From Darksidea phi (lineage: Eukaryota; Ascomycota; Dothideomycetes; Pleosporales; Lentitheciaceae): a stretch of 64,000 nucleotides of DNA. Position 1 is the stretch's first letter, and each line of letters starts with the position of its first letter. Shown piece by piece: positions 42,132 to 55,216 of this stretch. The notes beneath the pieces were generated by a model. It made no database searches and was not told the origin of the DNA. It saw nothing but the letters and a program-made list of their open reading frames with translations. The stretch is taken from NCBI GenBank assembly GCA_030770425.1, contig JASJFT010000108.1, positions 62,001 to 126,000 of the forward strand, in the 5' to 3' direction. The translations under genes were made by a program, and so were the position numbers.

Positions 42132-44393
42132 ATGGTCGGCAAGAAGTCTGGGAGGGCCCAGCTGAGGGAGGAGGGTATGTGGCTATGGTCGCTCGATGAG
42201 GAGAGTATACTGATAGCATTGTAGGCCTCGCGCGGACGGACAACAATCTCGATCTGACAACATGGCCGCAAGTGAACATGATCAACCAGAAGAACTACTA
42301 CACCGAATTCCTAAAGCGCGATGAGCAATACCTCGCGGTCCGATACCCACAAGAAGAGGAGCGCGCTCGTATGGTGAGAGAAGCGCGAGATAAGGATCGA
42401 GCGCTGGCACAAGGAGTCGCAACAGAAGCTGCGGAAGAGGCAGATGAGACAGGGGGTTCATATTCACGGGATGACCCGTCTAGGCTGATTGTGCTACACG
42501 TTGGCAGCCAAAACCTCAGGATTGGCCTAGGGTCGGATGCTCTTCCAAAGACAATACCTATGGTAATAGCAAGAAAGTGGAAGGAGAGCGAATCAGAAGA
42601 GGAGGATGGTGAACCGAGTCCAAAGCGGATGAAGGTTGAGGGAGCCGTGCCGGCAGATGCGCTTCCAGAAAAATGGTTTGGAGAGGATTTCGCAGATCAA
42701 TACATGGCCATGTCTTCGGAGCTTAGAACAAGGATGCGTTCAAACAAGCGACGTGTGTTACCCAACTCGAAGGACCTTGTAACGAATTTCAATCGTCGAA
42801 CTTCAGCGGAGATTATCAGCGAGCATAATGATATCAATCGGATCGAGTGGACGGAGATCCCGACAGATCCGCAAAAGGCGCCAGACTACTTCACCGGAAA
42901 TGAAGCGCTGCGAATACCAGAGAAGTCGAATCCTCGATACAAGCTGTTTTGGCCTATACAAAATGGGACGTTCAACGAGAAAGACTACACCGGTCGCAAT
43001 CAACTGTATCACGACATTTCGAAGATCTTTGAAGAAGCTTTCAAGAACCAGCTTGGTATCACTAAAATAAAGGATCTTATCAACTACAAGTGCGTCTTCA
43101 TCATTCCGGACCTCTACGAACGCATCTACGTGACGATGATGCTGGACATTCTAATCAGAGATCTGGGAGTTGGCAAGGTCTCACTGCAACAAGAAAGCCT
43201 TTCAGCCACTTTTGGAGCTGGGTATGGTGTGGCTTGCGTGGTCGACATTGGTGCGCAGAAGACGTCCATCTGCTGTGTGGATGAAGGGCTGTGCATTGAG
43301 GAGTCGCGTGTTAATTTGAAGATGGGAGGCGCGGATGCAACGGAGACATTCATCAAGATGATGCTTTATGGACACTTCCCATACTCTGACATGAATCTCA
43401 AGCGAAGATATGATTTTTTGCTGGCGGAAGAACTAAAGCAGAAATTCTGCTCGATGGAGGAGGACACTGTTACGGTGAAGACTTGGGACTTCCACCTCCG
43501 TGCTTCAGGCCAGGATACAAGGAAGTATACGTTCAAGACGTATGATGAGACGATGCTGTCTATCATGGTAAGTTATCATGATCGATCTTTCCCTGTATCG
43601 ACCTACTAATCTGAGCCAGGGCCTCTTTAAACCCTCCATATTCGATCACTCCCGCAAGCTAGAAGGACGAAGAAAGGTGGTGCCGCGTTCAGTCGACCTT
43701 TATGACGGGTCGCCGAACGATCCGATTTCCCAAGCCCAAATCGCCGTCATCGAAGCAGCATCCGGGAAGTCCACCACGGTCAATGGTACCCAAGAATCAG
43801 CGGGTACCCCGGCCGTGGTCTCAACACCTCAGCGTCCTGGTCAACTGAACCTCCTCAGCCGTCTCAACGATAATGAGAACACGCCGAGGTCTTCCGTGGC
43901 GGGCTCTCCTGCCCCCGAAGGAACCAGCACACCCAACCCCGACCGCGATACCCCCATGGGCGACGCCGACCAACCCCTCATTTTCCGTGACCCTGTTTTG
44001 GAAAAGACTAAGATCGCCGAGGAACGCGACAAAATCCTCCCAACGATCCCCCTCGACGCTGCTATCCTGGAGTCCGTCACCCAGGGCGCACGCGGGGACG
44101 AGCGCAAACTGCGCGACTTCCTCGGCGGCATCATGCTCGTCGGTGGCGGCAGCAAGACAGCGGGTCTAGGGGCATTCCTGGAGACGAGGCTCCGGGAGCT
44201 GAGGCCGTATTATGGGAAAGAGATTTTGGTTGGACTACCCCCTAGGGAATTTGACCCACAGGTGGTGGTTTGGAAGGGGGGAAGTGTGTTTGGGAGGCTG
44301 AGTCCTGCGGGGAATGATAGTTGGCTTAGCAAGTCAGAGTATGATATTCTTGGAAGCAGGTTACTCAACAACAAGTGTATGTTTGCTTGGTAG
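42132..44393 (+). CDS. ARP8: Actin-related protein Arp8, INO80 complex, 719 aa, three exons
   Basis: Nuclear actin-fold subunit of the INO80 chromatin remodeller; binds nucleosomes and linker DNA in a module with actin and Arp4. Exons 42132-42174, 42225-43567, 43620-44393; introns of 50 and 52 nt. Joined sequence begins MVGKKSGRAQLREEG, LARTDNNLDLTTWPQVNMINQKNYYT. Actin-fold pieces visible are LIVLHVGSQNLRIGLGSDA (phosphate-loop-like), GVACVVDIGAQKTSICCVDEG and GIMLVGGGSKTAGL. A hydrophilic insert with SESEEEDGEPSPKR and another Pro/Ser-rich insert after intron 2 are usual Arp8-specific expansions. Length agrees with fungal Arp8. Confidence 0.9.
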
Positions 44394-46231
44394 GGCTGGA
44401 TGGAGCGAGAGAGGACGACAGGCATGGATAGCAGGGCTAGACTTCTTGATTTGCTTGGTTTTGCTAAGATTTTAGATGAGGATATTTTGGGCTACTATGG
44501 CTATCAGCTTGATGAACATTACTATACATCCTTCGCGCCATGAACTCCTTCAAGCACGATGCACTCGTATATCAATGCATGAGTAATGGCCGATAACCTC
44601 GTATGACCACTGTCACAAGCCGTCGCCCTGCCTATACTCTCATTCGCCAACAACATCCACCATACCCACATCGCCATTGCTTTACTACTATGTTACAAAG
44701 CAAGCGTCGGAATTCCGTGGACACCTCGGCTAGCTCCAATCGCGGCCAGATTCTTGCGCGTAAAAGCCGATTCGGACCGGGGAGATCGACGGAGTGTCAG
44801 AATGCCACGTTTTTGTGGGACTCGCGGAAGGGATTGCTCGGAGACGGGCCATGTGTTGTGCGAGATGACTGTGGACGAAGGATGGCGGGATTAGTAAGCT
44901 GTGGGCTAGCTGCATCAGGTGCGTGTTGTGAAAAAGTTGATATGAAACAGTTGGCGGGCTGGATGGGGTAGTCATGCGTTGCTTTTCTTGCGCCTGATTA
45001 CTAGATGGTTGATGGTCGAAGTGTGGGGACGGCTAGTGCGTCAGATGCGCTCGTTTACATAATTGCGGGGCGGAGACTGAGATTTATTGTCTGGATTGGG
45101 TTGGGAATACGTGTTGATGAGTAAGAGAATAGGTGAAGAGGGTGCGTAGATACGAAGTGCGTGCATTTTGCAGGTGAGATGGGAAGGCGGCGTATCACAG
45201 AAGCTCGAGAGTATGTAAAGGTTCTATTAGCGGTATACCCAGTATGGCAATTCGTAAATGGAAGTAGTGTGCCCTCGTATAGGAAGTCGTTCGTTGTAAG
45301 GTTATGCTGTCGTGTGCCGCTCGCGCAATCAACCCGCATGAATCAGACATTCCGTGCTCTCCCGCTCCGCTTCGCAAATTGCACTGATCGCCGATGACAT
45401 GCTCGCTGAAAGAAGCCTGCTTGAGACCAAGGAAAGAGCGGACCGCACCACCGCCCAAAAGAGGCAATGGGTACGAACGTAGTTAAGTAGCGAGGTTTGC
45501 TTGTGCGGATTACTCAAAGCTGACTATGACTGGTGGAAGCTATTTTGGGGGTGGCAAGTTCGCGAACACAGATATGCGAGTGGTGTTTGGATCGTTAGGT
45601 TGCTTCATGATCGAAGAATGATGCGAAGCCAATACATGTCGCGAGATACTTGCTGATCCGGCATGTATTGCTGTGCAAGTTGCATGAAATTTGGTGGCAA
45701 GGTTGATAGAGGTGGTGGAATTTCGCACGAATGCTTAATTTGGATTATGGAGCGGAACACCGAGTATCGAATCATTTCTTTCGTCCGTATCGGCGGCCCG
45801 CATTATTGACCGAGCGTACAAGGCAGTGATTCCGAGGACGCGATCAGGAATGGCCCACGCGCATAGGAAGCGGCACAGCACTGCGAGGAACAAGGAGCGA
45901 CTAGGCTTACTACAGCGATCTCCCGTCTCTGCCCGTACGGGCATCAAGCGCGCGCCGTATCTCCAGTGCGTGACCCCGAGGAATAGAATGCGTCGCAAGT
46001 TGCAGTACAAGGCAGCCACTAGCCGAGACGAGACGTACTGACACCGCTACGAGCGTTGCTGATTTGGTACCAACATATCGTTAAATGCGGCGTTGCAGCG
46101 CCTACTTCTGCATCGGCGCTTGAACCTAGCATTGAAGAGGTGATATTGTAGGCTGATGACTGCATACTCGCCCGGCGGCCCGTTGGCGGTCACACTGCTG
46201 CAAATGCTCACTGCCAGTTGGGAGATCCGGT
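44394..46231. other. Intergenic, 1.8 kb without a supportable gene
   Basis: Between convergent ARP8 and the pterin dehydratase gene. Several open frames of 60-120 codons occur on both strands (the longest with ATG at 44603-44971, Cys-containing C-terminus), but none shows family features, splice continuity or a clear start context. No repeats recognised. Confidence 0.35.
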
Positions 46232-46882
46232 TCACTTCTGCATCTTGAGGCCCACCTCTTTAGCAGCCCTGTCACAAAACTCGGCCATTTCGACGTCTTT
46301 GACGCTTAGCCCTTTGGGCTTATGCGTGGTCCACTCGACGGTAACCTCGTTGTAAAGATTAGACCATGCCGGATGATGTCGGCGGGCCTTGCATTCATCG
46401 GCAACCAACGACATGAAACGCCAGGCTGCGGTGAAGGTGGGAAAGGCAAATTGACGTGCGATGCCCATCCTTGATGGGGTGAGGGTCCATGCTGACAGCC
46501 TTGATAGGCGTTCGGGCAGTTCAGCGGGTTGGTTATCGGAGAAGATGATCTCCGATACTTTGCCGCTCACAGATTCCGGGCGAGAAGATGAAGGGGACAC
46601 TGGTTGAGAAGTGGAAGTGGACACTTTCTTAACGTTGTCCAGCCGACCTAGTTGGGTGACAATGGCGGATGGGGGCCATCCGGGGCCGAGTCGAAGATAG
46701 GATGGTTTGGCGCCAAGGGCAGGGCGGTACATCCTGGGGTAAGATGCAGGTTAGACGGGATTGAGTTCTGAGGTAATGAGCGTGCATGTCCAGCCACACA
46801 GCGGAGGGAAAGGCGTGCAGATCCGCCGTATGGCCCGGAATGGGAAGACGTCGTGGGATGCGCACCTGGAGAGCTGTCTCAT
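46232..46882 (-). CDS. Pterin-4a-carbinolamine dehydratase family protein, 172 aa, two exons
   Basis: PCD/DCoH-type enzyme that dehydrates 4a-hydroxytetrahydropterin. Exon 2 (46232-46733) follows a clear acceptor (ctaacctgcatcttaccccag). I join it to a 17-nt exon 1 (46866-46882), intron 132 nt, giving MRQLSRMYRPALGAKPSYLR, an Arg-rich amphipathic start that could target mitochondria. Without the splice the first ATG is 46732 (MYRPALG). The active-site pattern is H125-H126-P127 (RRHHPAW), YNEVTVEWTTH with H143, and GLSVKD. The N-terminal 75 residues are an extension beyond the ~100-residue PCD core. The tiny exon is inferred from phase only. Confidence 0.78.
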
Positions 46883-48397
46883 TGGGAGATACAATCTGTG
46901 ATATTGCTGGGTTGTTGGGAAGGCAACTGATAGCTTGACGTGGTATCGTCGGGCAACTGGTGGCGCGTAAGAGAGTGCCGAGTGAGCCGGCAGATGCAGT
47001 CAGCAAGAGAGGAATGTTTTGGGATAGAGATGAAAATATGAGGGGGCGCAAGAGAAGGTGGAGATGTTGTTTCTTGGTCGAGGAACGACCCGCGGCGCAG
47101 ATCGCGCTCGGGCCAGGTCCTACGAGCCGTGCCCTGTCTCTACGTCGGACTTTCTATTGCGGTGGTATCGTCATCAAGGGTATAGTGTCCATGTACTGCG
47201 GTGGCACGGTGGAAGTGGCTGCATGCGTACGAGGACAGGTGCTTGTGTGACATTGCGTTCGCCCGTTAATACCGACGTGCAGATTGGCTTGGGCCATGAG
47301 CTCCAGCCGGTGTGCCCTACGCCGCCAGCGTCGACATTGCTCGTGATGCCGGGGCCCATCTCGTAGATTGCGTACATGGACGGGCTCTTTGGTAGGGTAG
47401 ACGCGCTGCGGAAGCGCGGAGCACTCGGATCATTCCATTCCGGTCCCGGCCCACCTGTTCTACTGCCGCATGCCAAGCCGCATTGGTCAGCAGTCAGCGG
47501 GCCCAGGACACCCAATCTGGTTTCCAGCGTCCTCGGCGGGCCTGAGGCAGGGCTGGGGTGAGGTGATTGCCGCTATCCTTTCTGACGAGTAGGTATGCTG
47601 TCGTCGCACCGGGCGTGCTGTGCAAGGCGCTGCCAATAATCAAGCAGCCTGCTGAGCTGCATCTGCTCTGCTCGTCCAATGGGACCGCCAGGCCCGCGGC
47701 TGGACGTGTCGACTGCTTATCCCCACGGCGTCGGGGAGGATGGTACTTTGCAGAGGACTGCAAATGGCGTGCATAAGCCAGAGCGTGCAAGCGGCGTCCA
47801 TTCGGCGGCAGTGGTGTGTAATGATGCTCTCGTACAACAGCGGTTGGGTGGGCAGCCCGCGTGCACGGGGCACAAAGCCGAGGCCCCTCTACTTATAACT
47901 CGACGGCACCCCCCGAATGCTGACCAAAGGTCTTAGTCATTTCTTTACCTCTCCGCCATCACGAGCCTGGTCGCTGTACAGTAAGTCAATGTCTGCAGTC
48001 GGCAGTCCTGCAGCAATCCGCCTACACACACACTGCGGCCGCCTGCCATGGGGTTGCTTGCTGTCGCGCCGCGCTGCTGCTGCCTCGCGCGCAATGCCTC
48101 CACGCCTCCTGCCGGCACAACGAGAATGCGACCATAGCTAATCGCCGTTGTCAGGTCCTCCTCCTCCCGCCTCTCCGTCGCTCCACCTCCAGCGCCGTTG
48201 TCCGCATAGCCGAGTCGCGTCCTCGCTGGCACTGCTCAATAATCAGACGCCACGTTAGGCTCGTGCGGTGCCGCAACTCCACTCTGATACCGAGTCGGCC
48301 GCGAAGCAGCGTGACTGAACTCGGCCTCCGCTGCCCACACGATTTGATGCCGCACAGCCTCCCGACCTTGTACCCGTCGATTCGCACGTACGATACC
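46883..48397. other. Divergent spacer between pterin dehydratase and kapC-like genes
   Basis: 1.5 kb, GC-rich, with many overlapping open frames of 60-100 codons on both strands but none with family features. CT-rich tracts (near 48155-48195) precede the bZIP start. A long leader or promoter for the bZIP gene is the likely content. Confidence 0.35.
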
Positions 48398-49526
48398 ATG
48401 CAGCAGCCACCTCAGGTAAGCTGGAAGCTCCCTGTCGCCGCCTGCCATAACCCTTTTCGCTGACTGTACCCTAGGAATCCAAGGCGCCCACCATCGAGAT
48501 GAGTTAGTCGGCTTTCGCCTTCAGTCATCAACATTAGCATTGCATCTGGACCTGCTTACTAACATGTGCTCCCCTCAGGTTTAAGGGAACATCTCCTCGC
48601 GGCTGGCGCAGGACAACCCACCAACGCGCCTCAGCCTCTACCGCAGCTTCCCCACAGCAGTCCGCAGCCGCACGCCATTGACCCTGCCATTGCCGGCACG
48701 CAGTACCAAATGAGCCAGACAGAGACGGCCGAAATGGCCGAGCAGCGCAAGGGTCGGCGCGAGCTCTCGACGTCGAAGCGCGCCGCGCAGAATCGGGCTG
48801 CTCAGGTACGTACATGCTCCCATGCCTTCCTTCGCGTCCGACGGGACGGCCAAGCTCATGGCCGCCATCCTCATTTCACGAAAAACGCGTCCTGGGTACC
48901 CTCTTGAACGTTGCTTCGTACTGGCTGTTCCGTCGGATGTAGTGGCCGGCGCATATTGAGCTTCGCTAACAACATTGCAGCGCGCCTTTCGCCAACGTAA
49001 AGAGGAGTACATCAAGCAGCTTAAGGATCAGGTCAAAGAGTTTGAGCAGCTGTGCGAGTTGTACAAGACCCTCCAAACCGAAAATTACCAGCTCCGCGAT
49101 TACATCATCAATCTTCAGTCGCGACTCCTTGAAACCCAAGGGGAAATCCCGCCGGCTCCTGCAGGCGTCGATCTCTCGCGCAACCACGGCGAACCATCGA
49201 GCCTGAACCAAGCACCCCAGCCGCAGCCAGAGCAACCTCAGCAGCAACAGCAACCGCCACCCCAACAACAACAACCGCAACAGCAACAGCAACCACAACA
49301 GAGTCTCAACAATAATAATGGCGGTCTTTCGGAAAGACAGATCGGCGAGCTTCAGATGGCCGCTCAAGCAGCCGCGGCCGCGCAACACGGTCCGCCTGCC
49401 GATAATAGAAAGCATCCAAACGATGGCTCATTCCTCGCAGGAGACTACACGGACAAGCGTCAAAAGGTCGCATCGCCCACTCAAAGTCAGCACTACTCGC
49501 CAAGCTATTCGAGTCCCAGTGCTTAA
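48398..49526 (+). CDS. kapC-like bZIP transcription factor, 272 aa, four exons
   Basis: Nuclear bZIP factor of the KapC/Pap1-like group. Exons 48398-48415, 48475-48502, 48579-48805, 48981-49526; introns of 59, 76 and 175 nt, the last splitting the basic region. Joined: MQQPPQESKAPTIEMSLREH..., then GRRELSTSKRAAQNRAAQ, intron, RAFRQRKEEYIKQLKDQV. The basic region NRAAQRAFRQRK is followed by a leucine zipper and ENYQLRDYIINLQSRLLE. The zipper is followed by a Gln/Pro tract (about 30 residues, CAG/CAA-rich DNA at 49215-49300) and an Ala-rich stretch, which look like activation or low-complexity regions. The resemblance to Aspergillus kapC is strong in and after the bZIP. The two tiny first exons fit phase and consensus but are less certain. 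Confidence 0.82.
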
Positions 49527-51316
49527 TAGCAGCAGGCGGTCAAATTATGGATACAACCGGTTTATGATCCGCGCACTGCCATTCGCGAGCATGGAAACCT
49601 CGCTGAGGGACCTTTGGGTCCATGGCCCGGACAATGGAGTAATTACCCGGGCCATCACTCAGGACATAATATGGTCTCCTAGTACAACTACACGTGGACG
49701 ACGGCTGTATTGTTTGGGGAAAGGTTTCGCATTGCTGCTCTCTAAGATATTATGCATGCTCAAAGCCGATGGCTTGAAGCAACGGTTCCTTTGCGGTCGG
49801 CGTTCTATGCAATACCAAATCTGTATTTTGGATTTCTTATTTTTAGCACTGGGGACTATACCGAGTGGGATGCGAAGCAGGAGGCTTTATCGAAACATCT
49901 TGTTTACAGCAGCATTTCCTCCTATATCTGTACCTTTATGGCTTGTTGCAATACAGATTTCAAGGTCCAAAAGTCACTTTCTACATGTCCCATGGGCTCC
50001 TCGGACACGTTTTGTCCACCTTTTTAGGAGCCCCCAGCCCCTCCACGACGACGTTAGAATTCGATCACTAATATGGGTTTGATTCAAGGTACGTACGAAG
50101 TAATGACAGCGCGAAGCCGAGCTTCGTCGTCGAATTACCGCACTCGGTACAGGAAGCGCGCCGAGGGAGCTAACGGATGTCCTATCTAATCGTTGTGCTT
50201 AGTGAGCCAGCTTGGGATGCTGATATAACCTCTGAGGAATACTGACTGGGGCCGTCGACTGTTTCTTGGATGATAAACATTCGATAAACACGCAATGAGG
50301 CCTATTGGAGGGAATAGCACTCGTATTTTGGGAAGATATTTTTGGACGTCTCCATATTGAGCGACTTGATAATTATTTGGGGCGAGCTGAGGGCTGCTAA
50401 TGCCGATTGGGGGGTTGCACAGCTGGAAGCCGGGGTAAAACACGCTCGTATATGTCGTATTATGCACTTACTATAGTCGAGGCTGAAGTAGGAGCATGCT
50501 ATTTATCAAGCGATCCGTGTTCGTATCGAGATTCAATGTAGCACAAAAACCGTTTTTCCTCGTTTCCCATGTCTCGCGCATGTCGTATCGCCTGCGCGCC
50601 GCATTTCGCCTCTCACCTCTCGCCTCTCTTCTTCTTGGCCACGACGGATTACACATCCATCCCCCCGTTCGCCGGTCACGGAGAGGATTTTCATAACTTG
50701 TTACACTACGTCCGACCAGCGGGGAAGGATCGGCGTAGATTCGGCGGTATCGCTTCAGTGCTGTTGCGTGTTCAGTATTACCAATGCCCTGATTAGGTAA
50801 CACTAGGCTTTTAGCTGGGTTTGTCATCCTTACCATTGTCGAATAGACAGACTAGGAGTATTGCCCTGTCATGGTTAGAAGATAGCCTTGGTGATTTCTC
50901 GTGCGAGGTAGCATAGCGTGTGGGCGGGTGGGAATGTGGATCTAGGACCTGGATTTACCTTCAAAGCCTTGGGAGGAAAAATCGCGAAATTGGGACAGAA
51001 GATGGGGCATGTAAAGCATTGTGCTAGTACCCGAGTAGTCGTTATTAGAAAGAAGCTATGTACTGAAACGCAGCGGCGAAAAAGCTGGCCGCTAAAAAGT
51101 AAGTCGTACAGTGGAGTGGAGGTATCCGGGTTAGATAAGACAAAGGTAGAAAGAGACCAAGACATTACAAGAAGAGAAAATAAGGATGAAGACAAGCGAA
51201 ACAAGCTGTCGAAAGCGACTCTCTGACACCCATCCTAGAAGCTTTTCGAGACGCCACCCGATCTATTACCCTGAACCATGCCATATATGTTCGTCTCAAG
51301 GAATTCGTGGTTTTAC
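49527..51316. other. Intergenic, 1.8 kb between convergent genes
   Basis: 3' flanks of the bZIP and heme-lyase genes. Open frames here are alternative-frame or short and unrecognisable. No inverted repeats or RNA genes noticed. Confidence 0.35.
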
Positions 51317-52408
51317 CTAGTTGTACTGCCGACTCTTCGAGACAGCCTCCTCCTCCCTCTTCTTCCTTGCTTCTTCTGCCTTCTTGACTTCCCGCACAAC
51401 GCCCCCGCTAGCCCTCCACCAGACGTCCGTTCCCCACCTCACCACCCTCTCTGCAGCGCCCCTTGGCCCGTCAATGGCAGGTCTAACATCTAGGTAGAAC
51501 ACTGGCTCTCCTGTTGGCTCTGGCTCGCCCTCGTAGTAGTCAATCACATATCTCACTTCCTCACAGCCCTTTTCATCGCACCGTTGCACAAACCAATCGT
51601 GGCGGTCGAACGGCGGCGGAGACGAGAACTTAGCAGGCCAGGCCCAGCCTGCCAGCTGTAGAAGCTGAGATTTGGGTGTGGGTTCGGTAGGACGGCCGGT
51701 AAAGCGGAGGAGTTTGGGCGGTGGAATATCTTTGTCAGTCCAGGTTGTTGTGTCGAAGGGATCCTCTGTTCCTAGTGCCTGATTCGCATTCTCCTCCCCT
51801 CTCGCACAAATCTTGTAACCTTCGGTCAGACCACGAGAAAAGCGCCGCTCCCAGCCCATAATCTCCGCCCATGCGCCCTCATTCAGGAAGTTGTGTACCG
51901 AGACCATAGATTCCACAGCGTCAACTGGTGTGTCTGTATAACCCTTTCGCAACATAGCGTTGTACATTTGCTGTGGCGATGGGTATTCCCAGAGCGAGCC
52001 GTCGCCTTTGGGTATTGTAGATTGTTCGCGCGATAGGGGTAGGTCCCGTGTTTGTTTCTCGGCCCGTTCGTTGGATAGAAACATAGGAATGTTGTTAAGG
52101 GGATTTAATCGGGAGAGGAGACCTTGTTTTGGAGGCGCGGATGCGGGGGCGGTGGTGGGTGAGGATGCGGGTGAGGGCGCATCGGGAGGGACGTAAGGAC
52201 ATGCGCCTTGTGGTGTTGATACGCGGTCGGGCACTCGTGTCGCTGGAGAAGTGGTCTTCTTGTGCATAGGACATGATGGCTAAAATAAAGTGAGATACAG
52301 TTTTGATACTGAAGGCTGTAGACATACAGGAGGTTCTGCGTTGCCTGGAGGCATTGCATGTGGCGCGATGGGTGCGGTCGGCGCTGTTTCTGCCCAAAAC
52401 CAGCCCAT
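51317..52408 (-). CDS. Holocytochrome c-type synthase (heme lyase), 347 aa, two exons
   Basis: Mitochondrial intermembrane-space enzyme that attaches heme covalently to cytochrome c or c1. Exon 1 is 52328-52408 (MGWFWAETAPTAP...), the intron 52280-52327 (48 nt) and exon 2 51317-52279; the join makes PPPSCPMHKK. Two Cys-Pro heme-regulatory motifs are visible, C30-P31 and C54-P55 (GACPYVPP). The catalytic core has LWEYPSPQQMYNAMLRKGY, VHNFLNEGAWAEIMGWE (with the heme-binding His), PPKLLRFTGRPTEPTPKS and FDRHDWFVQRC, then YVIDYYEGEP and FYLDVRPAID. A Lys/Glu-rich tail ends the protein. Whether it serves cytochrome c (Cyc3) or c1 (Cyt2) is not decided here. Confidence 0.88.
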
Positions 52409-52722
52409 AATGAATCAGAGTTATAGGGAGAGAAATGCCAGGTCGTGAGAAAAGAAGAAACGTGATCGAAGACTGTGATTAATTGCGCGTGGCGGAGATT
52501 CGGGGGAGAAGTTTTTGGAGCCTCGGAGGGTGCAAGGGCCCTCCCCGCGTCATAATCGGGGCGTGCGTCGCTCTGATTGGTTATTGAAAACAAGGCTGGA
52601 TGGTATTTTGAAAACCGCTGAATTGATATCTACAGTACACTCCTACTATCATATGAGTGATGCAAGCCGCCCCATGCGCACCTTAAAGACGATTCTTTGT
52701 CGAGATTTTGGCCCGAACCCTC
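52409..52722. other. Heme lyase upstream region
   Basis: 314 bases between the heme lyase start and the YIP1 stop, both minus strand. No motif recognised. Confidence 0.3.
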
Positions 52723-53929
52723 TTACGCAATGTTGGTGGCCTTCGCCAACTGCCCGGTCCCTCTCGAGCTGAAGATCGCCATGATACCGAAACTACCGTA
52801 GAAGAGAACCATGGGGTATGCGACAAGACCCCTCATTGATGTCATGCGCCCTGAGACAAGTAAGTATTGGGCAGGCACTAAATATGACCAAATTAACTTA
52901 CCGACAACTGTGAACATTGAACTTGACGAGTATGAGCACCAGATGATAGACAAGCTCGTGAGCAGATATCCGAATAAACCGTCTAGAGGTATAGCTATTC
53001 CTATGATCGATACAAGGACCAGTGGGAGTAGGCAGTAGCCGAGTACGGATGCGGACCGGGGTAATGTCAACGAAGACGAGAAGTGCGAGCTTCCCCGCTG
53101 ACCTTCATGTTGACTTGCTGATACCTCGGCGGCGGACAAGGGTGGGGACATGAGGGCGATAATGGTATGGAGCAGTATGGTACCCAGAACGGCGAGGCCT
53201 ATACTGTCTTAGCGGTGCTGAAGAATGCCATGTGCAGCAACCTTCCGCAATAACTTACCGTATATGTATCCGAAGTGGAGTTTCCCGGACAGCTGTTTTC
53301 TTAGCCTTGTAATGAAGGCCTTGGAGTATGACCACATACCAGCAATGATGTTCCAAATATGAGGAAAAACAGAATGGGGCCTGCAACATCGCTGTCGTCC
53401 ATTATGTTCTGGTCAATCCTGCCGAATGGATTTAAAACCGCCAACGTCTATTTGCCAAGTTAGCTTGTCCTCTCCCAAGCTTGTAAACATGAAGCGCCTA
53501 CTTTCATCTTGATATGCCCAAAGTTCACTCCTAACTCTTCCACTGTATATTATCAGCGCATTGTTCGCGGTCTCGCGGGTAAGCGTTCACTAACGTAGCG
53601 GGGGTTCTCCCTCATATCTGCATCTATTAGACCCAGTTTTCTCAAGCTTTGCGTTCAACATACCCCTCTGTACCAAAAGCTGCTAACCATCCTGTCCTCA
53701 AACCCGATGAACCTACGCCCATCTGCCCGCTCACGCCAGGCGCGGAGAACCCCGCACCATATTGCGACGGATATGGCTGAGTCTGCGGGACTCCATAACC
53801 TGCTTGGAATGGCGTAGAGTGGCCCGAGACTGGCTGGTTCGAGAAAGAGGAGGAGTAGAATTGGAGGTTTTGAGCGCCGCCAGGGCCACCGCCGTATTGT
53901 GGGCTCTGGCCGTATCCGTATTGGGCCAT
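52723..53929 (-). CDS. YIP1: Yip1-type Golgi/ER membrane protein, 300 aa, seven exons
   Basis: Yip1/YIPF5-family protein binding Ypt/Rab GTPases at ER and Golgi for vesicle formation. Exons 53664-53929, 53595-53623, 53502-53542, 53340-53447, 53259-53292, 52902-53198, 52723-52850; introns of 40, 52, 54, 47, 60 and 51 nt, all in phase. The assembled middle is [31 protein letters not shown]..., with family motifs LLEELG and the IDQNIMDDSDVAGP segment. The N-terminus is Tyr/Gly/Gln-rich and cytosolic (MAQYGYGQSPQYGG). Five hydrophobic segments follow, with LTLPRSASVLGYCLLPLVL and MTSMRGLVAYPMVLFYG. The exon count is the highest in the window. ATG at 53929 was chosen because the protein starts there in homologues; the frame is open further upstream. 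Confidence 0.85.
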
Positions 53930-55216
53930 CGTGGCCAGAATATGTGTTTGGAAACCGTTCAGTGAATGTGAGAAGGCGTTGGCGGAGAACGTAAGGTGTG
54001 TAGCCGAGGGTGCGTCGTGGAAGCCTAAAGTCTGAGTATGGTCTCGCAACGTTGCAATCGTAAAACGTGGACGTCTTGCGCTTAGGAAGAGGCCGAGTAT
54101 CGAAACTAGCGCAGAGTGAATTGAGGCGACAGGGTGCGAACAGTGGTGAGCGAATAGTAAAAGTACGAATGGTTTGCTGAAGCTCAAAAAGTGCAGCCAC
54201 TTGTTTGTTCGTGTCGCTTCCTGAGGTAATCCGCCGATCATGGTCACGTGCTTGACTAGACCAGCGCTCAAGTGCTCCCTCCGTTTAAGCTACGCTATGG
54301 CTCAACCACATATGTACTAAGAGCGAATCTAGACTCAGCATGCGCGAGAAGAGCAAAATCCCCTCTTAGACCTAAGCATAGGATTTTTCTAATGCTAAGG
54401 GAAGTTTTCGGTAAGCCTGTCTAGAACCTGGAAAAGCGTATATGAAAATAAAGCGCTACTGAATAATTGAGAGGGGTATCTGATTCTATGGAGGTTGAGC
54501 AAAGTAGACGACACGGGCTCCGAGCCGCCAGAAGATGCACAACTACCGAATGACTGTACATACTGCCTATTCTTGACACGTTAATTCAAAATGCTGTAGC
54601 AATCCTTGTCCAGACATCGGTTCTAGACCACCCGCTTTACCCAATCAGTATTTCAATGCATCTCTACAGTCCTCCGCGAAGTCCTGCACCAGTCACACTA
54701 CAAAGCGTTAGATGTCAGTTGGACGTAGATAGGAGCCCCATACTCTGGCGTCGTTATCCTCGCGGCAATACTCGTTCTGGCACTTCTTACATCGACGTAT
54801 AAAAAGTTCCTTGCAGGTGATGCACTATCGATTATCAACCGTGTGAATCCCACATGGATACAGTTCACGTACCGTATGGCCACAGCCAAAGCAGTCGCGT
54901 CGGACGCCAATTATCTGTTTTCAATCATGTCAGCCTCCTTCTAGGGACAGTCTGGAGCACATACCTTGGCGCTACAGGGCAGGCTTCCAGGTGGTGGTAT
55001 CTGATAGTTAGGCTCCAAGGCCAGTCATGGGGACTGGGTTCCGGATCCAACCACCTCGTAACCTCCACATGGTGCTCCACCGCCATGCGCGCGCCAAGGA
55101 AAAGATATACACCGGCCTTCCACTTCTGACAGCGCAGTCAAAACTCGGCTGTTTCCCAGTGGATTACGCATAAAGGATTGTCTTCAATAGGCAATACTAT
55201 ATGGATGACCGGTGTA
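53930..55216. other. Intergenic, 1.29 kb
   Basis: Holds the YIP1 promoter and the 3' side of the F-box gene. A weak inverted repeat (cctaagcatagg...ctaatgctaagg) occurs near 54370-54402. No gene recognised. Confidence 0.35.

Noticed and set aside
44603..44971. 122-codon frame downstream of ARP8
   Set aside because: ATG present but composition and lack of recognisable features do not support a gene; left as intergenic.
49318..50082. 254-codon plus-strand frame overlapping the bZIP C-terminus
   Set aside because: It overlaps the kapC-like exon in another frame and then runs into the 3' flank; composition is not protein-like and the bZIP frame is clearly the real one.
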